A stretch of 64,000 nt of DNA from Sphingomonas sp. TDK1 (GCF_001650735.1 NZ_LXVY01000004.1:425123-489122); one strand, 5' to 3'. Positions 12,154 to 22,711 are shown, counted from the stretch's first letter. The notes: generated from the sequence alone by a model not told the origin. Made by a program: numbers and translations.

Positions 12154-12266
12154 CGGGATTGCCTTCCTTGGTTGCCCGGCCCATGTCGGCCCGCGAAGGA
12201 GCATGGTCAAGTGAACCCTTGGGTAGCGTACGAACGAGCAGAACTTTCAATGGGCATGCGCTGACC

Positions 12267-13547
12267 ATGGCCCGCCCGAACACCCGCCGCCCGGCCGAGC
12301 GCGAGCCCGATGCCCCCGGCGTCCCCGCCCGCCGCGCCGCCCTCAAGCTGCTCGATGCAGTGCTGCGCCGGGGCCTCGCGCTCGAACAGGCGCTCGATTC
12401 CGCTGCCCAGGGCTTGGCGCCCAACGACCGCGGCCTTGCCCATGCGATCGCCGCCGAGGCGCTGCGCCGGCTGCCCGATCTCGACGCGCTGATCGATTCC
12501 GCCACCCGCCAGCGCCTGCCCGACGACGCCAAGGCCCGCTTCGCGCTGCGCATCGCGCTGGTCCAGGCAATTGCGCTCGGCACCCCCGGCCATGCCGCGA
12601 TCGCCACCGTCCTGCCGCTGGTAGATGGCGGCCCGCGCAAGCTGGTCCACGGCGTGTTCGGCACGCTGATGCGCAGCAACGCGACGCTGCCGGACGTGCC
12701 GATGCTGCCCGATCCCGTGGCGCTTCGCTGGCAGGCCCATTGGGGCGACGCGATGGTGCAGGCAGCGTGCGAGGCGATCGCGACGCCGCCGCCGCTCGAC
12801 CTAAGTCTCAAGAGCGATGGCGTGACGGTCCCCGGCGCAGTTGGCCTCGCCCCGCGCCATGCGCGGCTCGAACCCGGCACCAGCGTGCCCGACCTCCCCG
12901 GTTTCGCCGAGGGCGACTGGTGGGTGCAGGACCTCGCCGCCTCGATCCCCGCCCGGCTGATCGGCGCGGGCACCGGCACCGTGCTGGACCTGTGCGCCGC
13001 CCCCGGCGGCAAGACGCTCCAGCTCGCCGCCGCCGGCTGGCAGGTGACAGCGGTCGACGTCGCCGAGAACCGCCTCGCCCGCCTCCGCGAGAATCTGGAG
13101 CGCACCGGCCTTTCGGCGCAGATCGTCACCGCCGACCTGCTGACGTGGAGCCCCGCCGCCCCTGCCGACGCCGTGCTGCTCGACGCGCCGTGCAGCGCCA
13201 CCGGCATCTTCCGCCGCCATCCCGACGTGCTCCACCGCGTCCGGCCGTCGCTGATCGCCGAGATGGCCGAGCTTCAGGCCAGGCTGCTCGACCGCGCCGC
13301 GGCATGGGTGAAGCCGGGCGGCACCTTGGTCTTCGCCACCTGCTCGCTGGAGCCCAAGGAAGGCGAGGCCCATCTCGCCCCCTTCCTCGCCGCCCATCCC
13401 GAGTTCGCGCTGGTGCCCGCAACCGCGGGCGAGCTTCCTGCCGGCATTTCGGCGCGCGAGGACGGCTCGGTGCGCGTCCTGCCGGGCATGCTGGCGGAGC
13501 AAGGCGGGCTCGACGGCTTCTTCATCGCCCGCTTTCGCCGCCGCTGA
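12267..13547 (+). CDS. rsmB: 16S rRNA (cytosine-C5) methyltransferase, RsmB/NSUN family
   Basis: A 426-residue enzyme with an N-terminal NusB-like RNA-binding domain (about residues 25-140) and a C-terminal SAM-dependent methyltransferase domain. Visible motifs are LDLCAAPGGKT (SAM binding), LLDAPCSATGIFRRHPDV with one active-site cysteine, and FATCSLEPKEGE with the catalytic cysteine. E. coli RsmB methylates C967 of 16S rRNA. The ATG at 12267 directly precedes a basic N-terminus; upstream in-frame sequence crosses the repeat region and looks non-coding. It is followed by rpe after 131 bases. Confidence 0.92.
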   Translation: MARPNTRRPAEREPDAPGVPARRAALKLLDAVLRRGLALEQALDSAAQGLAPNDRGLAHAIAAEALRRLPDLDALIDSATRQRLPDDAKARFALRIALVQAIALGTPGHAAIATVLPLVDGGPRKLVHGVFGTLMRSNATLPDVPMLPDPVALRWQAHWGDAMVQAACEAIATPPPLDLSLKSDGVTVPGAVGLAPRHARLEPGTSVPDLPGFAEGDWWVQDLAASIPARLIGAGTGTVLDLCAAPGGKTLQLAAAGWQVTAVDVAENRLARLRENLERTGLSAQIVTADLLTWSPAAPADAVLLDAPCSATGIFRRHPDVLHRVRPSLIAEMAELQARLLDRAAAWVKPGGTLVFATCSLEPKEGEAHLAPFLAAHPEFALVPATAGELPAGISAREDGSVRVLPGMLAEQGGLDGFFIARFRRR

Positions 13548-13587
13548 TCGCACGCCCGGGGCCCTTCGTCCCGGTTGCGCAGCAAGC

Positions 13588-13608
13588 TGTGGATAAGTCT
13601 GTGGAGAA
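13588..13608. promoter_or_regulatory. Pair of DnaA-box-like 9-mers before rpe
   Basis: TGTGGATAA at 13588-13596 is a perfect complement of the DnaA consensus TTATCCACA. TGTGGAGAA at 13600-13608 differs at one position. They lie 12 bases apart, in the same orientation, in the 131-base gap between rsmB and rpe. They could bind DnaA to regulate rpe or titrate DnaA, or be chance. Confidence 0.4.
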
Positions 13609-13678
13609 GCGGTGCGCAAGCGGTGTGCGCCCGTCCCCTCCGGTTGCGCCCGACTCGCCCCTTCCCTAGGAGACGACC

Positions 13679-14335
13679 ATGTCCGTCCGCATCGCCCCCT
13701 CGATCCTCTCGGCCGATTTCGCGCGGCTCGGCGAGGAAGTCCGCGCCATCGACGCCGCCGGCGCCGACTGGATCCATGTCGACGTGATGGACGGCCATTT
13801 CGTGCCCAACATCACCATCGGCCCCGCGGTGGTGAAGGCTTTGCGTCCGCACTCGGCCAAGAACTTCGATGTACACCTGATGATCACCCCGGTCGATCCG
13901 ATGCTCGCCGCCTTTGCCGAGGCCGGCGCGGACACGATCTCGGTCCATCCCGAGGCCGGCCCCCACCTCCACCGCACGCTCCAGACGATCAAGGCGCTTG
14001 GCAAGCGCGCCGGCGTGGTGCTCAACCCGTCCACCCCGGTCGATGCGGTCGACTATGTGATGGACCTGGTCGACCTGATCCTGGTGATGAGCGTCAACCC
14101 GGGCTTCGGCGGGCAGAAGTTCCTCGAAAGCCAGCTGCCCAAGATCACCGAGCTGCGCCGCCGCATCGAGGCAAGCGGTCGCGCCATCGACCTTGAAGTG
14201 GATGGCGGCATCGACCGCGAGACCGCGCCCAAGGCGATCGCCGCCGGCGCCAATGCCCTGGTCGCGGGCACCGCGACCTTTACCGGCGGTCCGAACCAGT
14301 ACGCCGCCAATATCGCGGCATTGCGCGGGGCTTGA
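13679..14335 (+). CDS. rpe: Ribulose-phosphate 3-epimerase
   Basis: A 218-residue TIM-barrel epimerase that interconverts ribulose-5-phosphate and xylulose-5-phosphate in the pentose phosphate pathway. The barrel signatures are visible: [33 protein letters not shown] with metal-site H and [17 protein letters not shown], and the phosphate-binding EVDGGI and [10 protein letters not shown]. An AGGAGA ribosome site precedes the ATG. Its stop overlaps the next gene at TTGA, suggesting translational coupling. Confidence 0.96.
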   Translation: MSVRIAPSILSADFARLGEEVRAIDAAGADWIHVDVMDGHFVPNITIGPAVVKALRPHSAKNFDVHLMITPVDPMLAAFAEAGADTISVHPEAGPHLHRTLQTIKALGKRAGVVLNPSTPVDAVDYVMDLVDLILVMSVNPGFGGQKFLESQLPKITELRRRIEASGRAIDLEVDGGIDRETAPKAIAAGANALVAGTATFTGGPNQYAANIAALRGA

Positions 14336-16062
14336 CGGAGTCCGTGCCGGACTCCGCCGCCGACGGGGTCGAGGAAGGCAAGCGGCTGATCCGGGTGGGC
14401 GGCGACCGCGGCCTCTCGCTGGCCGACCGCATCGCGGATCGCTTCCAGCGCCTCGCCTGGCGTTCGCCCTTCTACGCGATGCGGCTGAAGGGTCGGCACC
14501 CGCTCAAGCTGCTCACCGCCGCCGACGATCCCTTCTTCGGCGACCCCCAGCGCGGCAACGCCCTGCTCGATGGCGAACTGCGCCTATGCGGCGAGGTCCG
14601 CGCGGTCGAGACGCTCGACTTCGCCAAGCCCGACTGGTCGCCCGCCTTCACCCAGCATCTTCAGGGCTTTGCCTGGCTGCGCGACCTGTCCAGCGTCGCC
14701 ACCCGTCAGCAGGGCGCGCCGATCGCCGAAGACATCATGCGCCGCTGGCTCAAGGTCCATGGCGAGCTGGTCGCCGACCCCGCCTGGCGCCCCGATCTCG
14801 TCGGCCGGCGCATCCTGGCCTGGGTGGCGCATGCGCCGCTGATCCTGTCGTCCACCGATCAGGTCTACCGCTCGGGCGTGATGCACGCCCTGGCTCGCGG
14901 TGCCCGGCATCTCGATCGCAGCGCCGACAAGGTGCCAGCAGGCATCCCGCGCCTCGCCGCCTGGGCCGGCTTGACCGTCGCTGGGCTGGTCCTGCCCGGC
15001 GGCGATCCGCGCCGCGCCTTTGCCGAGGCGGGGCTCAACCGGGCGATCACCGCTTCGGTCTATGAGGATGGCGGCACTGTCGGCCGTTCGCCGGACGGCC
15101 AGCTCGACGCGATCCAGCTCATCACCCTGCTCTGCGAAACCTATGCCGCCCGCCGCATCGAACCGCCCGCCTTCGTGCTCGGCGCGCTCAACCGGATGGT
15201 CGCGGCGCTGCTCGGCGTATGCCACGGCGACGGCGGGCTCTCCAGCTGGCAGGGATGTGCGCCAGTCGGCGGCGAATGGATCGAGCAGGCGATCGAAGCG
15301 ACCGGCGTCCGCACCCGCCCGCTCAAGCAGGCGCGCGACTGGGGCTATCAGCGCCTGTCCTGCGCCGGCACCGTGCTGATCCTCGACGCCGCACCGCCGC
15401 CCGACGCGCGCGCGGCACAGACCGGCTGCGCCTCCACCCTCGCCTTCGAGCTGTCGGACGGCACCGACCGGATCGTCGTCAATTGCGGCGGCAGCCGCGC
15501 CGCCGATGCGCGCCTGCCCGCCGAGCTGGTCCAGGGTCTGCGCACCACCGCGGCGCATTCGACGCTGACGCTGGGCGACAGTAACTCCACCGCGATCCAT
15601 GCCGACGGCACGCTCGGCCGCGGGGTGAGCGAAGTCGAACTGGTCCGGCACGAGACCGAAAACGCCAGCCGGATCGAGGCGGCACATGACGGCTATGTCC
15701 GCCGCTTCGGCCTGCTCCACCGCCGCGAACTCACGCTTTCGCATGACGGACGCGATCTGCGCGGCGAGGACCTGCTGCTCCCCGCGGGCAAGCGCCGCAC
15801 CGACTCGACCGCGTTCGCACTGCGCTTCCACCTCGCCCCGCATGTCGAGGTGTCGCCGACCGCCGACGGCCACGGTGCGATCCTGCGCACCGCCTCGGGC
15901 ACCCTCTGGCAGTTCCGCGCCAAGGGCGGCACACTGGCGATCGAGGAAAGCCTGTGGATCGATGCGCGCGGCCGGCCGCATGGCACCCAGCAGCTGGTGA
16001 TCCACGGTGAGACGCCGGCTGGCGGCGCCAGCCTGAACTGGGTGTTCCACCGTTCTAAATAG
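14332..16062 (+). CDS. Heparinase II/III family protein
   Basis: A 576-residue protein with the architecture of the heparinase II/III-like family: an alpha-helical toroid in the first half (about 60-330) and a beta-sandwich in the second (about 360-570, with [14 protein letters not shown] and a lyase-like C-terminus). Named members cleave uronic-acid polysaccharides in the periplasm. This one has no visible signal peptide, so it may act in the cytoplasm. The start is a TTG at 14332 overlapping the rpe stop; GTG at 14344 is a close alternative. Its placement between rpe and purH suggests a conserved but unexplained role. Confidence 0.8.
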   Translation: MTESVPDSAADGVEEGKRLIRVGGDRGLSLADRIADRFQRLAWRSPFYAMRLKGRHPLKLLTAADDPFFGDPQRGNALLDGELRLCGEVRAVETLDFAKPDWSPAFTQHLQGFAWLRDLSSVATRQQGAPIAEDIMRRWLKVHGELVADPAWRPDLVGRRILAWVAHAPLILSSTDQVYRSGVMHALARGARHLDRSADKVPAGIPRLAAWAGLTVAGLVLPGGDPRRAFAEAGLNRAITASVYEDGGTVGRSPDGQLDAIQLITLLCETYAARRIEPPAFVLGALNRMVAALLGVCHGDGGLSSWQGCAPVGGEWIEQAIEATGVRTRPLKQARDWGYQRLSCAGTVLILDAAPPPDARAAQTGCASTLAFELSDGTDRIVVNCGGSRAADARLPAELVQGLRTTAAHSTLTLGDSNSTAIHADGTLGRGVSEVELVRHETENASRIEAAHDGYVRRFGLLHRRELTLSHDGRDLRGEDLLLPAGKRRTDSTAFALRFHLAPHVEVSPTADGHGAILRTASGTLWQFRAKGGTLAIEESLWIDARGRPHGTQQLVIHGETPAGGASLNWVFHRSK

Positions 16063-16115
16063 GCGCTCCAAATAGGGCTTGCCCCCGCGCCCCCGATTGG
16101 AGAGAGGGGCGGGCC

Positions 16116-17684
16116 ATGGACATCAAGATCACCCGCGCGCTCCTCTCGGTCTCCGACAAGACCGGGATCGTCGAACTCGGTCAGGCGCTGGCCGCCCAGG
16201 GCGTCGAGCTCGTCTCGACCGGCGGCACCGCCACCGCCCTGCGTAACGCAGGCCTCACCGTCCGCGACATCTCCGACCTCACCGGCTTCCCGGAGATGAT
16301 GGACGGCCGGGTGAAGACGCTGCACCCCAAGGTGCATGGCGGCCTGCTCTCGGTGCGCGACAATCCCGAGCATCAGGCCTCGATGGCCGAGCACGCGATC
16401 GCGCCGATCGACCTCGTCGTGGTCAACCTCTATCCCTTCGCCCAGACCGTCGCCAAGGGCGCCGACCGCGACGAGATCATCGAGAATATCGACATCGGCG
16501 GTCCGTCGATGGTCCGCTCGGCCGCCAAGAACCATGAGTCGGTGGCGATCGTCACCGATCCCGCGGACTACGCGCTGGTGATGGGCGGCACGACGACGCT
16601 GGAGCAGCGCCGCAAGTTCGCCGCCAAGGCCTATGCCGCCACCGCGGCGTACGACGCGATGATCTCCAGCTGGTTCGCCTTCGCCGATCAGGGCGAGGCG
16701 TTCCCGGAAACGCTCAACATCTCGCTCAGCCGTGGCCAGGCGCTGCGCTATGGCGAGAATCCGCACCAGCAGGCGGCCTTCTACGCCGCGACCGGCCCGG
16801 CCGCGCGCGGCATCGGCCAGGCGCGCCAGCTGCAGGGCAAGGAGCTGAGCTACAACAACTATAACGACGCCGACGCGGCGCTGGAGCTGGTCAGCGAATT
16901 CCGTGACGGCCCGCCGACCGCTGTGATCGTCAAGCACGCCAACCCCTGCGGCGTGGCAAGCGGCGCGACGCTGGCCGAAGCCTATGCCGCTGCGTTCGCC
17001 TGCGACACCGTCTCGGCGTTCGGCGGCATCATCGCGGTGAACCGCCCGCTCGACCGCGCGACCGCCGAGCAGATCACCGGCATCTTCACCGAAGTGGTGG
17101 TGGCGCCCGACGCCGACGAGGAAGCGCTGGCGCTGTTCGCGGCGAAGAAGAATCTCCGCCTGCTGCTCACCGGCGAACTGCCCGATCCGGCGCGTGCGGG
17201 CCTGTTCGCCAAGTTGATCGCCGGCGGCTGGCTGGTCCAGGGCCGCGACAACGGCATCGTCACGCGCGACCAGCTCAAGGTCGTCACCCAGCGCCAGCCG
17301 ACCGAGCAGGAACTGGCCGACTGCCTGTTCGCCTGGACGGTGGCCAAGCACGTCAAGTCGAACGCGATCGTCTATGCCAAGGACGGCAGCACCGCGGGCG
17401 TCGGCGCCGGCCAGATGAACCGGCTGGAAAGCGCCCGCATCGCCGCGTGGAAGGCCAAGGACGCCGCCGACAAGGCCGGCTGGGCGCAGCCGCGCACGAT
17501 CGGCTCGGCCGTCGCCTCGGATGCCTTCTTCCCCTTCGCCGACGGCCTGCTGGCGGCGGTGGAAGCGGGCGCGACCGCGGTGATCCAGCCGGGCGGCTCG
17601 ATCCGCGACGACGAGGTGATCGCGGCGGCCGACAAGGCTGGGCTGGCGATGGTGTTCACCGGCATGCGCCACTTCCGGCATTGA
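16116..17684 (+). CDS. purH: Bifunctional AICAR formyltransferase / IMP cyclohydrolase
   Basis: A 522-residue enzyme for the last two steps of purine synthesis. The N-terminal IMP cyclohydrolase (MGS-like) domain shows [24 protein letters not shown] and [13 protein letters not shown]. The C-terminal transformylase has [33 protein letters not shown] and the end [11 protein letters not shown]. Length matches the family. The end converges on the HNH gene, with a G+C-rich hairpin between. Confidence 0.97.
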   Translation: MDIKITRALLSVSDKTGIVELGQALAAQGVELVSTGGTATALRNAGLTVRDISDLTGFPEMMDGRVKTLHPKVHGGLLSVRDNPEHQASMAEHAIAPIDLVVVNLYPFAQTVAKGADRDEIIENIDIGGPSMVRSAAKNHESVAIVTDPADYALVMGGTTTLEQRRKFAAKAYAATAAYDAMISSWFAFADQGEAFPETLNISLSRGQALRYGENPHQQAAFYAATGPAARGIGQARQLQGKELSYNNYNDADAALELVSEFRDGPPTAVIVKHANPCGVASGATLAEAYAAAFACDTVSAFGGIIAVNRPLDRATAEQITGIFTEVVVAPDADEEALALFAAKKNLRLLLTGELPDPARAGLFAKLIAGGWLVQGRDNGIVTRDQLKVVTQRQPTEQELADCLFAWTVAKHVKSNAIVYAKDGSTAGVGAGQMNRLESARIAAWKAKDAADKAGWAQPRTIGSAVASDAFFPFADGLLAAVEAGATAVIQPGGSIRDDEVIAAADKAGLAMVFTGMRHFRH

Positions 17685-17693
17685 GACCAGCGC

Positions 17694-17718
17694 GCCGCGC
17701 CTCCGGTGGGGGCGCGGC
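17694..17718. terminator. G+C-rich hairpin between convergent purH and HNH genes
   Basis: Eight-base arms (17694-17701 and 17711-17718, GCCGCGCC and its complement) enclose a nine-base loop, ten bases after purH. Neither strand has a proper T run after the stem, so it may pause or protect RNA rather than act as a strong intrinsic terminator. Confidence 0.4.
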
Positions 17719-17723
17719 AAACT

Positions 17724-18368
17724 TCACATGTTTCCAACCGATTTTGCTGAGAGCAGTTTAACGAGGCCGTCCCAAGTTCCAAAGCCCGCCAAAGGCTCTG
17801 GCGCGATCGTGCGTGGGTCTAGGAGGCCCGCCTCATCTAAGGTGTAATTCATCCGGGCATAGTTGCAGGGCGCGCAGGCGACCACCATGTTTTCAAGACT
17901 TGTTGCCCCACCTCGGGCGTTCGGCAAGATATGATCGAATTGAAGCCACAACGCTTTGAAGCCAGCGTGGTCGTCGAGCGCACTTCCCCATCGCACCGCC
18001 TCAGGGTAGAGTGCGGTCGCCACTTTTCGTACAGCCGGGTAAATCAACGGCACGCGACAAAATCTACATTGCAGACGGTCGCGGGCTATGAGCGCAGCTC
18101 GCAGCTCTGAACCCGGCATTCGCGGGACGGGGCGTTCCGACTTCTGAAGGTGTGGGAGACTGCATGCGGCCATCCTTGCTCTGTGTCGCTTATGCCACCC
18201 CCGCCCCATTGCGTCATCATTGTACAGTCTGATGATAGGATTATCGGCTGCGTGAAAATGCTCCTCCGCATCTTCAAAACGGCCATCCAGGTGAGCAACC
18301 ACTGCCATCCGAAGTGTTAGAGCAGCTTCAAAAACTTCAGCCGGTGGCTCACTCATCGACTGGCGCAT
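17724..18368 (-). CDS. HNH endonuclease domain protein
   Basis: A 214-residue protein with a C-terminal HNH nuclease fold. The zinc ligands are C101 and C104 (LQCRFC) with C165 and C168 (CAPC), the catalytic DH pair is at 145-146 (FDHILP), and the asparagine at 160 lies in TSLENMVV. The N-terminal 85 residues are not recognised. The ATG at 18368 overlaps the flippase stop (TGATG); ATG at 18356 is possible. Base composition is somewhat lower in G+C than the neighbours (about 53-65 % in sampled lines). It could be a stand-alone nuclease of defence or mobile origin; its target is unknown. Confidence 0.82.
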   Translation of the reverse strand: MRQSMSEPPAEVFEAALTLRMAVVAHLDGRFEDAEEHFHAADNPIIRLYNDDAMGRGWHKRHRARMAACSLPHLQKSERPVPRMPGSELRAALIARDRLQCRFCRVPLIYPAVRKVATALYPEAVRWGSALDDHAGFKALWLQFDHILPNARGGATSLENMVVACAPCNYARMNYTLDEAGLLDPRTIAPEPLAGFGTWDGLVKLLSAKSVGNM

Positions 18369-19876
18369 CACACTGCCTCGCCCGCTACCCCCTCCGCCCG
18401 CGGCACCTTGCGGAACAGCGCGCGGTCCTCGGGGCCGAAGCCGAAGCGGATGATCACGAACAGGAAGGTGATCAGGATCGCCGGCATGCCCAGGCTCATC
18501 TCCGCCCATTCGAAGCGATGCGGCAGCGAGGTGAAGGCGGCGCCCACCAGTCCCGCGATCGCCATCGCCGCGAAGAAGCTGGGGCGGATGCTCACCACCG
18601 GCGCGCCGAGCTTGGCCTGGAGCAGCAGGCCCTTGGCCACCGATCCGATCGTCAGCGAAAGCGCCAACGCCACTGCGGGCGCGGCGGACTGCACCGGCAC
18701 CGACCAGCCCTGCCCGCGCGCGACGAAGATCAGCACGAAGCTCAAGGCGATCTGGAGCACCAAGACGCAGATCGAGATCGCGAGATTGGTGTGCCGGGCG
18801 ATGTAGATCAGCGCCGTCTCGCAGACCGCGCCGGGCGAGGCGAGCACCTCGGCAAAGAGCAGGATGCACAGCACCGCCGAGCCGATCACGAACTCCCGCC
18901 CGAGCAGGCCCATCACCCCCTCGGCGGGGATGGAAAACATCACGGCAAGACCCGCCTGCGCGCAGAGGATCCAGAAGCCCACCTGCCGCACCTGGCGCGC
19001 CACCGCCGGACGGTCGCCCGCGGCAAGGCTTTGGGTGATCACCGGCCCCAGGATCGGATCGAAGCTCGATTTCAGCCGCTGCGGCACCGAAGCGACCTGC
19101 TGCGCCATATAATAGATGCCGACCACCGAAGGCGCGAACAGCAAGCCGAGGATGAAGCGATCGACGTTGCGCGTCGCCCATTCGATCGCGTCGGCCCCCG
19201 CCAGCGGCGCATTGACCCGCGCCAGCCCCCAGATCTCCGCCGGCTGCGGCCGCCAACCGATCGGCAGACCATATTCGCGCACGAACGGCACGATCGACGC
19301 GACCAAAGCAGCGCTCATCGACAGCACATAGGCCATCAGCAGGCCGTCACGCGACGAGACGAACGAAAAGGCGTAGGCCGCGATACTGATCGTCCAGGGC
19401 TCGATGATCGCCCGCGCCGTCACCGCAGCGCCGATATTGTGGCGATAGGCCAGCGCCGAAAGCGACACGTCGGACAGCGCGATGGCGATCACCGCGACAG
19501 ACAGGAACCGCTCCAGCCCCATTACCGGGCTGTTGGGGAACATCGCCTGCGGGAACAGCATCATGATGCCGCTGGCGATCAGGGCCGCGACGAGGGCGAC
19601 GACCATCGCGTCCCATACGACATGGGTATGCGGCCGCTCGGTGCTCGACAGCGCCTGGGCCAGCCCGCGCTTGAGGCCGAGCGTCGCCACCAGCGCGACG
19701 AACTCGATGACCAGCACTGCGATCGCATAGCGCCCGACGATCTCCGGGCCGTAGGAGCGCCCGGCGATGAACAGGAACGGCAGCCGCGCCACCAGCCGGA
19801 TGATGAAGCCCAGCATGTTCGTCCGCCCGCCCTTGGCGAGCGCGTTGATATCCTTGGACGCCTCCCCCTCGCTCAA
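18368..19876 (-). CDS. Oligosaccharide flippase (Wzx/MATE-like polysaccharide transporter)
   Basis: A 502-residue integral membrane protein with about 12-14 hydrophobic helices spread over its length and few charged residues. The pattern fits the MOP superfamily of flippases, which move lipid-linked sugar units across the inner membrane. No glycosyltransferase or polymerase genes are adjacent, so the cargo is unknown. The start is a TTG at 19876 overlapping the polA stop (TTGA); ATG at 19816 is an alternative just before the first helix. The stop overlaps the HNH start. Confidence 0.8.
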   Translation of the reverse strand: MSEGEASKDINALAKGGRTNMLGFIIRLVARLPFLFIAGRSYGPEIVGRYAIAVLVIEFVALVATLGLKRGLAQALSSTERPHTHVVWDAMVVALVAALIASGIMMLFPQAMFPNSPVMGLERFLSVAVIAIALSDVSLSALAYRHNIGAAVTARAIIEPWTISIAAYAFSFVSSRDGLLMAYVLSMSAALVASIVPFVREYGLPIGWRPQPAEIWGLARVNAPLAGADAIEWATRNVDRFILGLLFAPSVVGIYYMAQQVASVPQRLKSSFDPILGPVITQSLAAGDRPAVARQVRQVGFWILCAQAGLAVMFSIPAEGVMGLLGREFVIGSAVLCILLFAEVLASPGAVCETALIYIARHTNLAISICVLVLQIALSFVLIFVARGQGWSVPVQSAAPAVALALSLTIGSVAKGLLLQAKLGAPVVSIRPSFFAAMAIAGLVGAAFTSLPHRFEWAEMSLGMPAILITFLFVIIRFGFGPEDRALFRKVPRAEGVAGEAV

Positions 19877-22629
19877 TGCGCGGCGCCCCAGCTGGGACCG
19901 ACGCCGATCTCCACGCCCAGCGGCACGGTGAGCTGGATTGCCGGTTCGGCGGCGGTCGCCATCACCCGCTCGATGATCGGCCGCGCGGCCGCGACATCGC
20001 CTTCGGGCAGTTCGAACACCAGTTCGTCATGCACCTGGAGGAGCATGCGGACCTTCTCCAGCCCCGCCTCGCGCAGCGCCGGGCCCATCCGCGCCATGGC
20101 GCGCTTGATGATATCCGCGCTGGTGCCCTGGATCGGCGCGTTGATCGCCGCGCGCTCGCTGCCCGCCCGCTCATTGGGGTTGGACGCCTTGAGCCGCGGG
20201 AAATGCGTCTTCCGGCCGAACAGCGTGGTGGTGTAGCCGCGCTCCTTCGCCTCGCGCAGCGTATCGGCGATGTAGCGGTTGATGCCCGGGAAGCGCTCGA
20301 AATAGCGGCTGATCATCGCCTGCGCCTCGTCGGGCGTCACGTCGAGCCGGCCGGCCAGGCCCCAGCGCGAGATGCCGTAGAGGATCGCGAAGTTGATCGT
20401 CTTGGCCCGCCCGCGCGTGTCGCGGTTGACCTCTCCGAACAGCTCCATCGCGGTCATACTGTGGATGTCGTCGCCATTCTCGAACGCGGTGCGCAGCGCC
20501 GGCACGTCGGCGATGTGCGCGGCCAGGCGCAGCTCGATCTGCGAATAGTCGGCCGAGAGGATGACGTTGCCCGGCTCCGCCACGAAGGCGTCGCGGATCT
20601 GGCGGCCGACCTCGGTGCGGATCGGGATGTTCTGCAGATTGGGGTCGGTCGACGACAGCCGCCCGGTCTGCGCGCCGGTGAGGCTGTAGCTGGTGTGGAC
20701 GCGGCCCGTGTGCGGGTTGATCTGCGCCTGCAGCGCATCGGTATAGGTCGACTTGAGCTTGGAGAGCTGGCGCCAGTCGAGCACCTTGAGCACCATCTCG
20801 CGGCCGGGGGAATCCTTGTCGGCGGCGATGCGCTCCAGCTCGTTGACGTCGGTGGAATAGACGCCGGACTTGCCCTTGCGGCCGCCCTTGATCCCCATCT
20901 TGTCGAACAGCACGTCACCCAGCTGCTTGGGGCTGCCGATGGTGAATTTGAACCCGGCGATGGCGTGGATTTCCTCCTCCAGCGCGGCGATCTGCTGCGC
21001 GAAGTCGGACGAGAGCTTCGACAGCACCCCGGCATCGACCTTGATGCCCGTGCTCTCCATCTCCGCCAGCACCGCGACCAGCGGGCGATCCACGCTCTCG
21101 TAGACGCGCGTCACGCTCTCATAGGCGAGCCGCGGCTTGAGGCGGCGCCACAGCCGCAGCGTGACGTCGGCATCCTCGGCGGCGTAGCGGGTCGCGGCCT
21201 TGAGATCGACCTGGCCGAAATTCAGCTGGCTCTTCCCCGTGCCGACCACGTCCTTGTAGGCGATGCAGCTGTGCGCGAGGTGGGTGGCGGCGAGCTCGTC
21301 CATGCCGTGCCCGTGCAACCCGGCATCGAGATCGAAGCTCATCACGATCGTGTCGTCATAGGGCGCGACGCGGATACCGGCGCGGCCGAGCACGATCATA
21401 TCGTACTTCAGGTTGTGGCCGATCTTGAGGACAGCGGGGTCCTCCAGCAGCGGCTTCAGCCGGGCGATCGCCTCGGCGCGGTCGATCTGCTCGGGCTTTT
21501 CAGCGAACATGTCGGTGCCGCCATGGCCGAGCGGAATATAGCAGGCGAGGTTGGGCGCCAGCGCCATGCTGACGCCCACCAGATCGGCCTGGGTCGCATC
21601 GAGCCCGGTCGTCTCGGTATCGATCGCCACCCAGCCCTGATGCCGCGATACGGTGATCCAGCGGTCGAGCGCGTCGAGGTCGGTGACGGTCTCATAGCCG
21701 TCATGGTTGCAGGGCGGATCTTGCTCGACACCGGGCGCCTCGTGCGTTTCCACCGGCGCATCGGCGACCGAGGACAGGCGCGACAGCAACGTCTTGAAGC
21801 CGTGATGTTCGAGAAACGCGCGGAGCGGCGCGTCGGGGATGCCCTGCAGTTCCATCGCCTCAAGCGGCTCGGGCAGCGGCACGTCGCAGGCGAGCGTGAC
21901 GAGCTTGTGGCTCAGCCGCGCGAGATCGGCATGCTCGATCAGATTGTCGCGCAGCTTGCCCTTCTTCATCTCCGGCGCGGCGGCGAGCACCGATTCGAGA
22001 TCGCCATGTTCGAGGATCAGCTTGGCGGCGGTCTTGGGTCCGACCCCCGGCACGCCGGGCACGTTGTCGACGCTGTCGCCCATCAGCGCGAGCACTTCGC
22101 CGAGCTTCTCCGGGCCGACGCCGAACTTCTCGCGGGTATCGTCCGGCCCCATGCGCCGGTTGTTCATCGTGTCGAGCATGTCGACCGACGGATCGGTCAT
22201 CAGCTGCATCAGGTCCTTGTCGGAGCTGACGATCGTCACCGACCAGCCCTGCGCGAGCGCCGCCTTGGTATAGCTGGCGATCAGGTCGTCGGCCTCCCAG
22301 CCCAGCTCCTCGATGCAGGGCAGGCTGAAGGCGCGGGTCGCGTCGCGGATCATCGGGAACTGGGGGACCAGATCCTCCGGCGCGGGCGGGCGGTGCGCCT
22401 TGTACTGGTCGTAGAGATCGTTGCGGAAGGTGTGCTCGGACTTGTCGAGGATCACCGCCATGTGGGTCGGCCCGTCGGCCTTGTGCAGTTCGTCGACCAG
22501 CTTCCACAGCATCGAGGTGTAGCCGTACACCGCCCCCACCGGCTCGCCATGCTTGTTCGTCAGCGGCGGCAGCCGGTGATAGGCGCGGAAGATGTAGCTG
22601 GAGCCGTCGACGAGATAGAGATGGGGCAT
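19873..22629 (-). CDS. polA: DNA polymerase I
   Basis: A 918-residue polymerase with all three domains. The 5' nuclease lies at about 1-290 (LYLVDGSSYIFRAYH at the start, then EADDLIASY and the VPGVPGVGPKTA helix-hairpin-helix). The 3'-5' exonuclease is at about 320-510, with the DxE residues intact in WVAIDTETTG. The polymerase is at about 530-918 (SADYSQIELR, RAKTINFAILYGIS, VHDELVFE). It fills gaps and removes primers. The ATG at 22629 was chosen because the conserved family start follows at once; an ATG at 22665 would add 12 residues. Confidence 0.97.
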   Translation of the reverse strand: MPHLYLVDGSSYIFRAYHRLPPLTNKHGEPVGAVYGYTSMLWKLVDELHKADGPTHMAVILDKSEHTFRNDLYDQYKAHRPPAPEDLVPQFPMIRDATRAFSLPCIEELGWEADDLIASYTKAALAQGWSVTIVSSDKDLMQLMTDPSVDMLDTMNNRRMGPDDTREKFGVGPEKLGEVLALMGDSVDNVPGVPGVGPKTAAKLILEHGDLESVLAAAPEMKKGKLRDNLIEHADLARLSHKLVTLACDVPLPEPLEAMELQGIPDAPLRAFLEHHGFKTLLSRLSSVADAPVETHEAPGVEQDPPCNHDGYETVTDLDALDRWITVSRHQGWVAIDTETTGLDATQADLVGVSMALAPNLACYIPLGHGGTDMFAEKPEQIDRAEAIARLKPLLEDPAVLKIGHNLKYDMIVLGRAGIRVAPYDDTIVMSFDLDAGLHGHGMDELAATHLAHSCIAYKDVVGTGKSQLNFGQVDLKAATRYAAEDADVTLRLWRRLKPRLAYESVTRVYESVDRPLVAVLAEMESTGIKVDAGVLSKLSSDFAQQIAALEEEIHAIAGFKFTIGSPKQLGDVLFDKMGIKGGRKGKSGVYSTDVNELERIAADKDSPGREMVLKVLDWRQLSKLKSTYTDALQAQINPHTGRVHTSYSLTGAQTGRLSSTDPNLQNIPIRTEVGRQIRDAFVAEPGNVILSADYSQIELRLAAHIADVPALRTAFENGDDIHSMTAMELFGEVNRDTRGRAKTINFAILYGISRWGLAGRLDVTPDEAQAMISRYFERFPGINRYIADTLREAKERGYTTTLFGRKTHFPRLKASNPNERAGSERAAINAPIQGTSADIIKRAMARMGPALREAGLEKVRMLLQVHDELVFELPEGDVAAARPIIERVMATAAEPAIQLTVPLGVEIGVGPSWGAAH

Positions 22630-22711
22630 GGGGCGGGAGATAGCAGCGCGCCGCGCCGCCGTCATCCCGCCGATGCCCCTGTTTTAGGCCCCGATTTTTA
22701 AGCGCCTGTTT

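Noticed and set aside
18314..20236. 640-codon open frame on the forward strand across the flippase
   Set aside because: The product is extremely rich in R, H, Q and D with no hydrophobic core, and it overlaps two real genes on the other strand.
19876..22701. 941-codon open frame on the forward strand
   Set aside because: It lies opposite polA, whose motifs are all intact; the translation is arginine-, histidine- and glycine-rich low-complexity.
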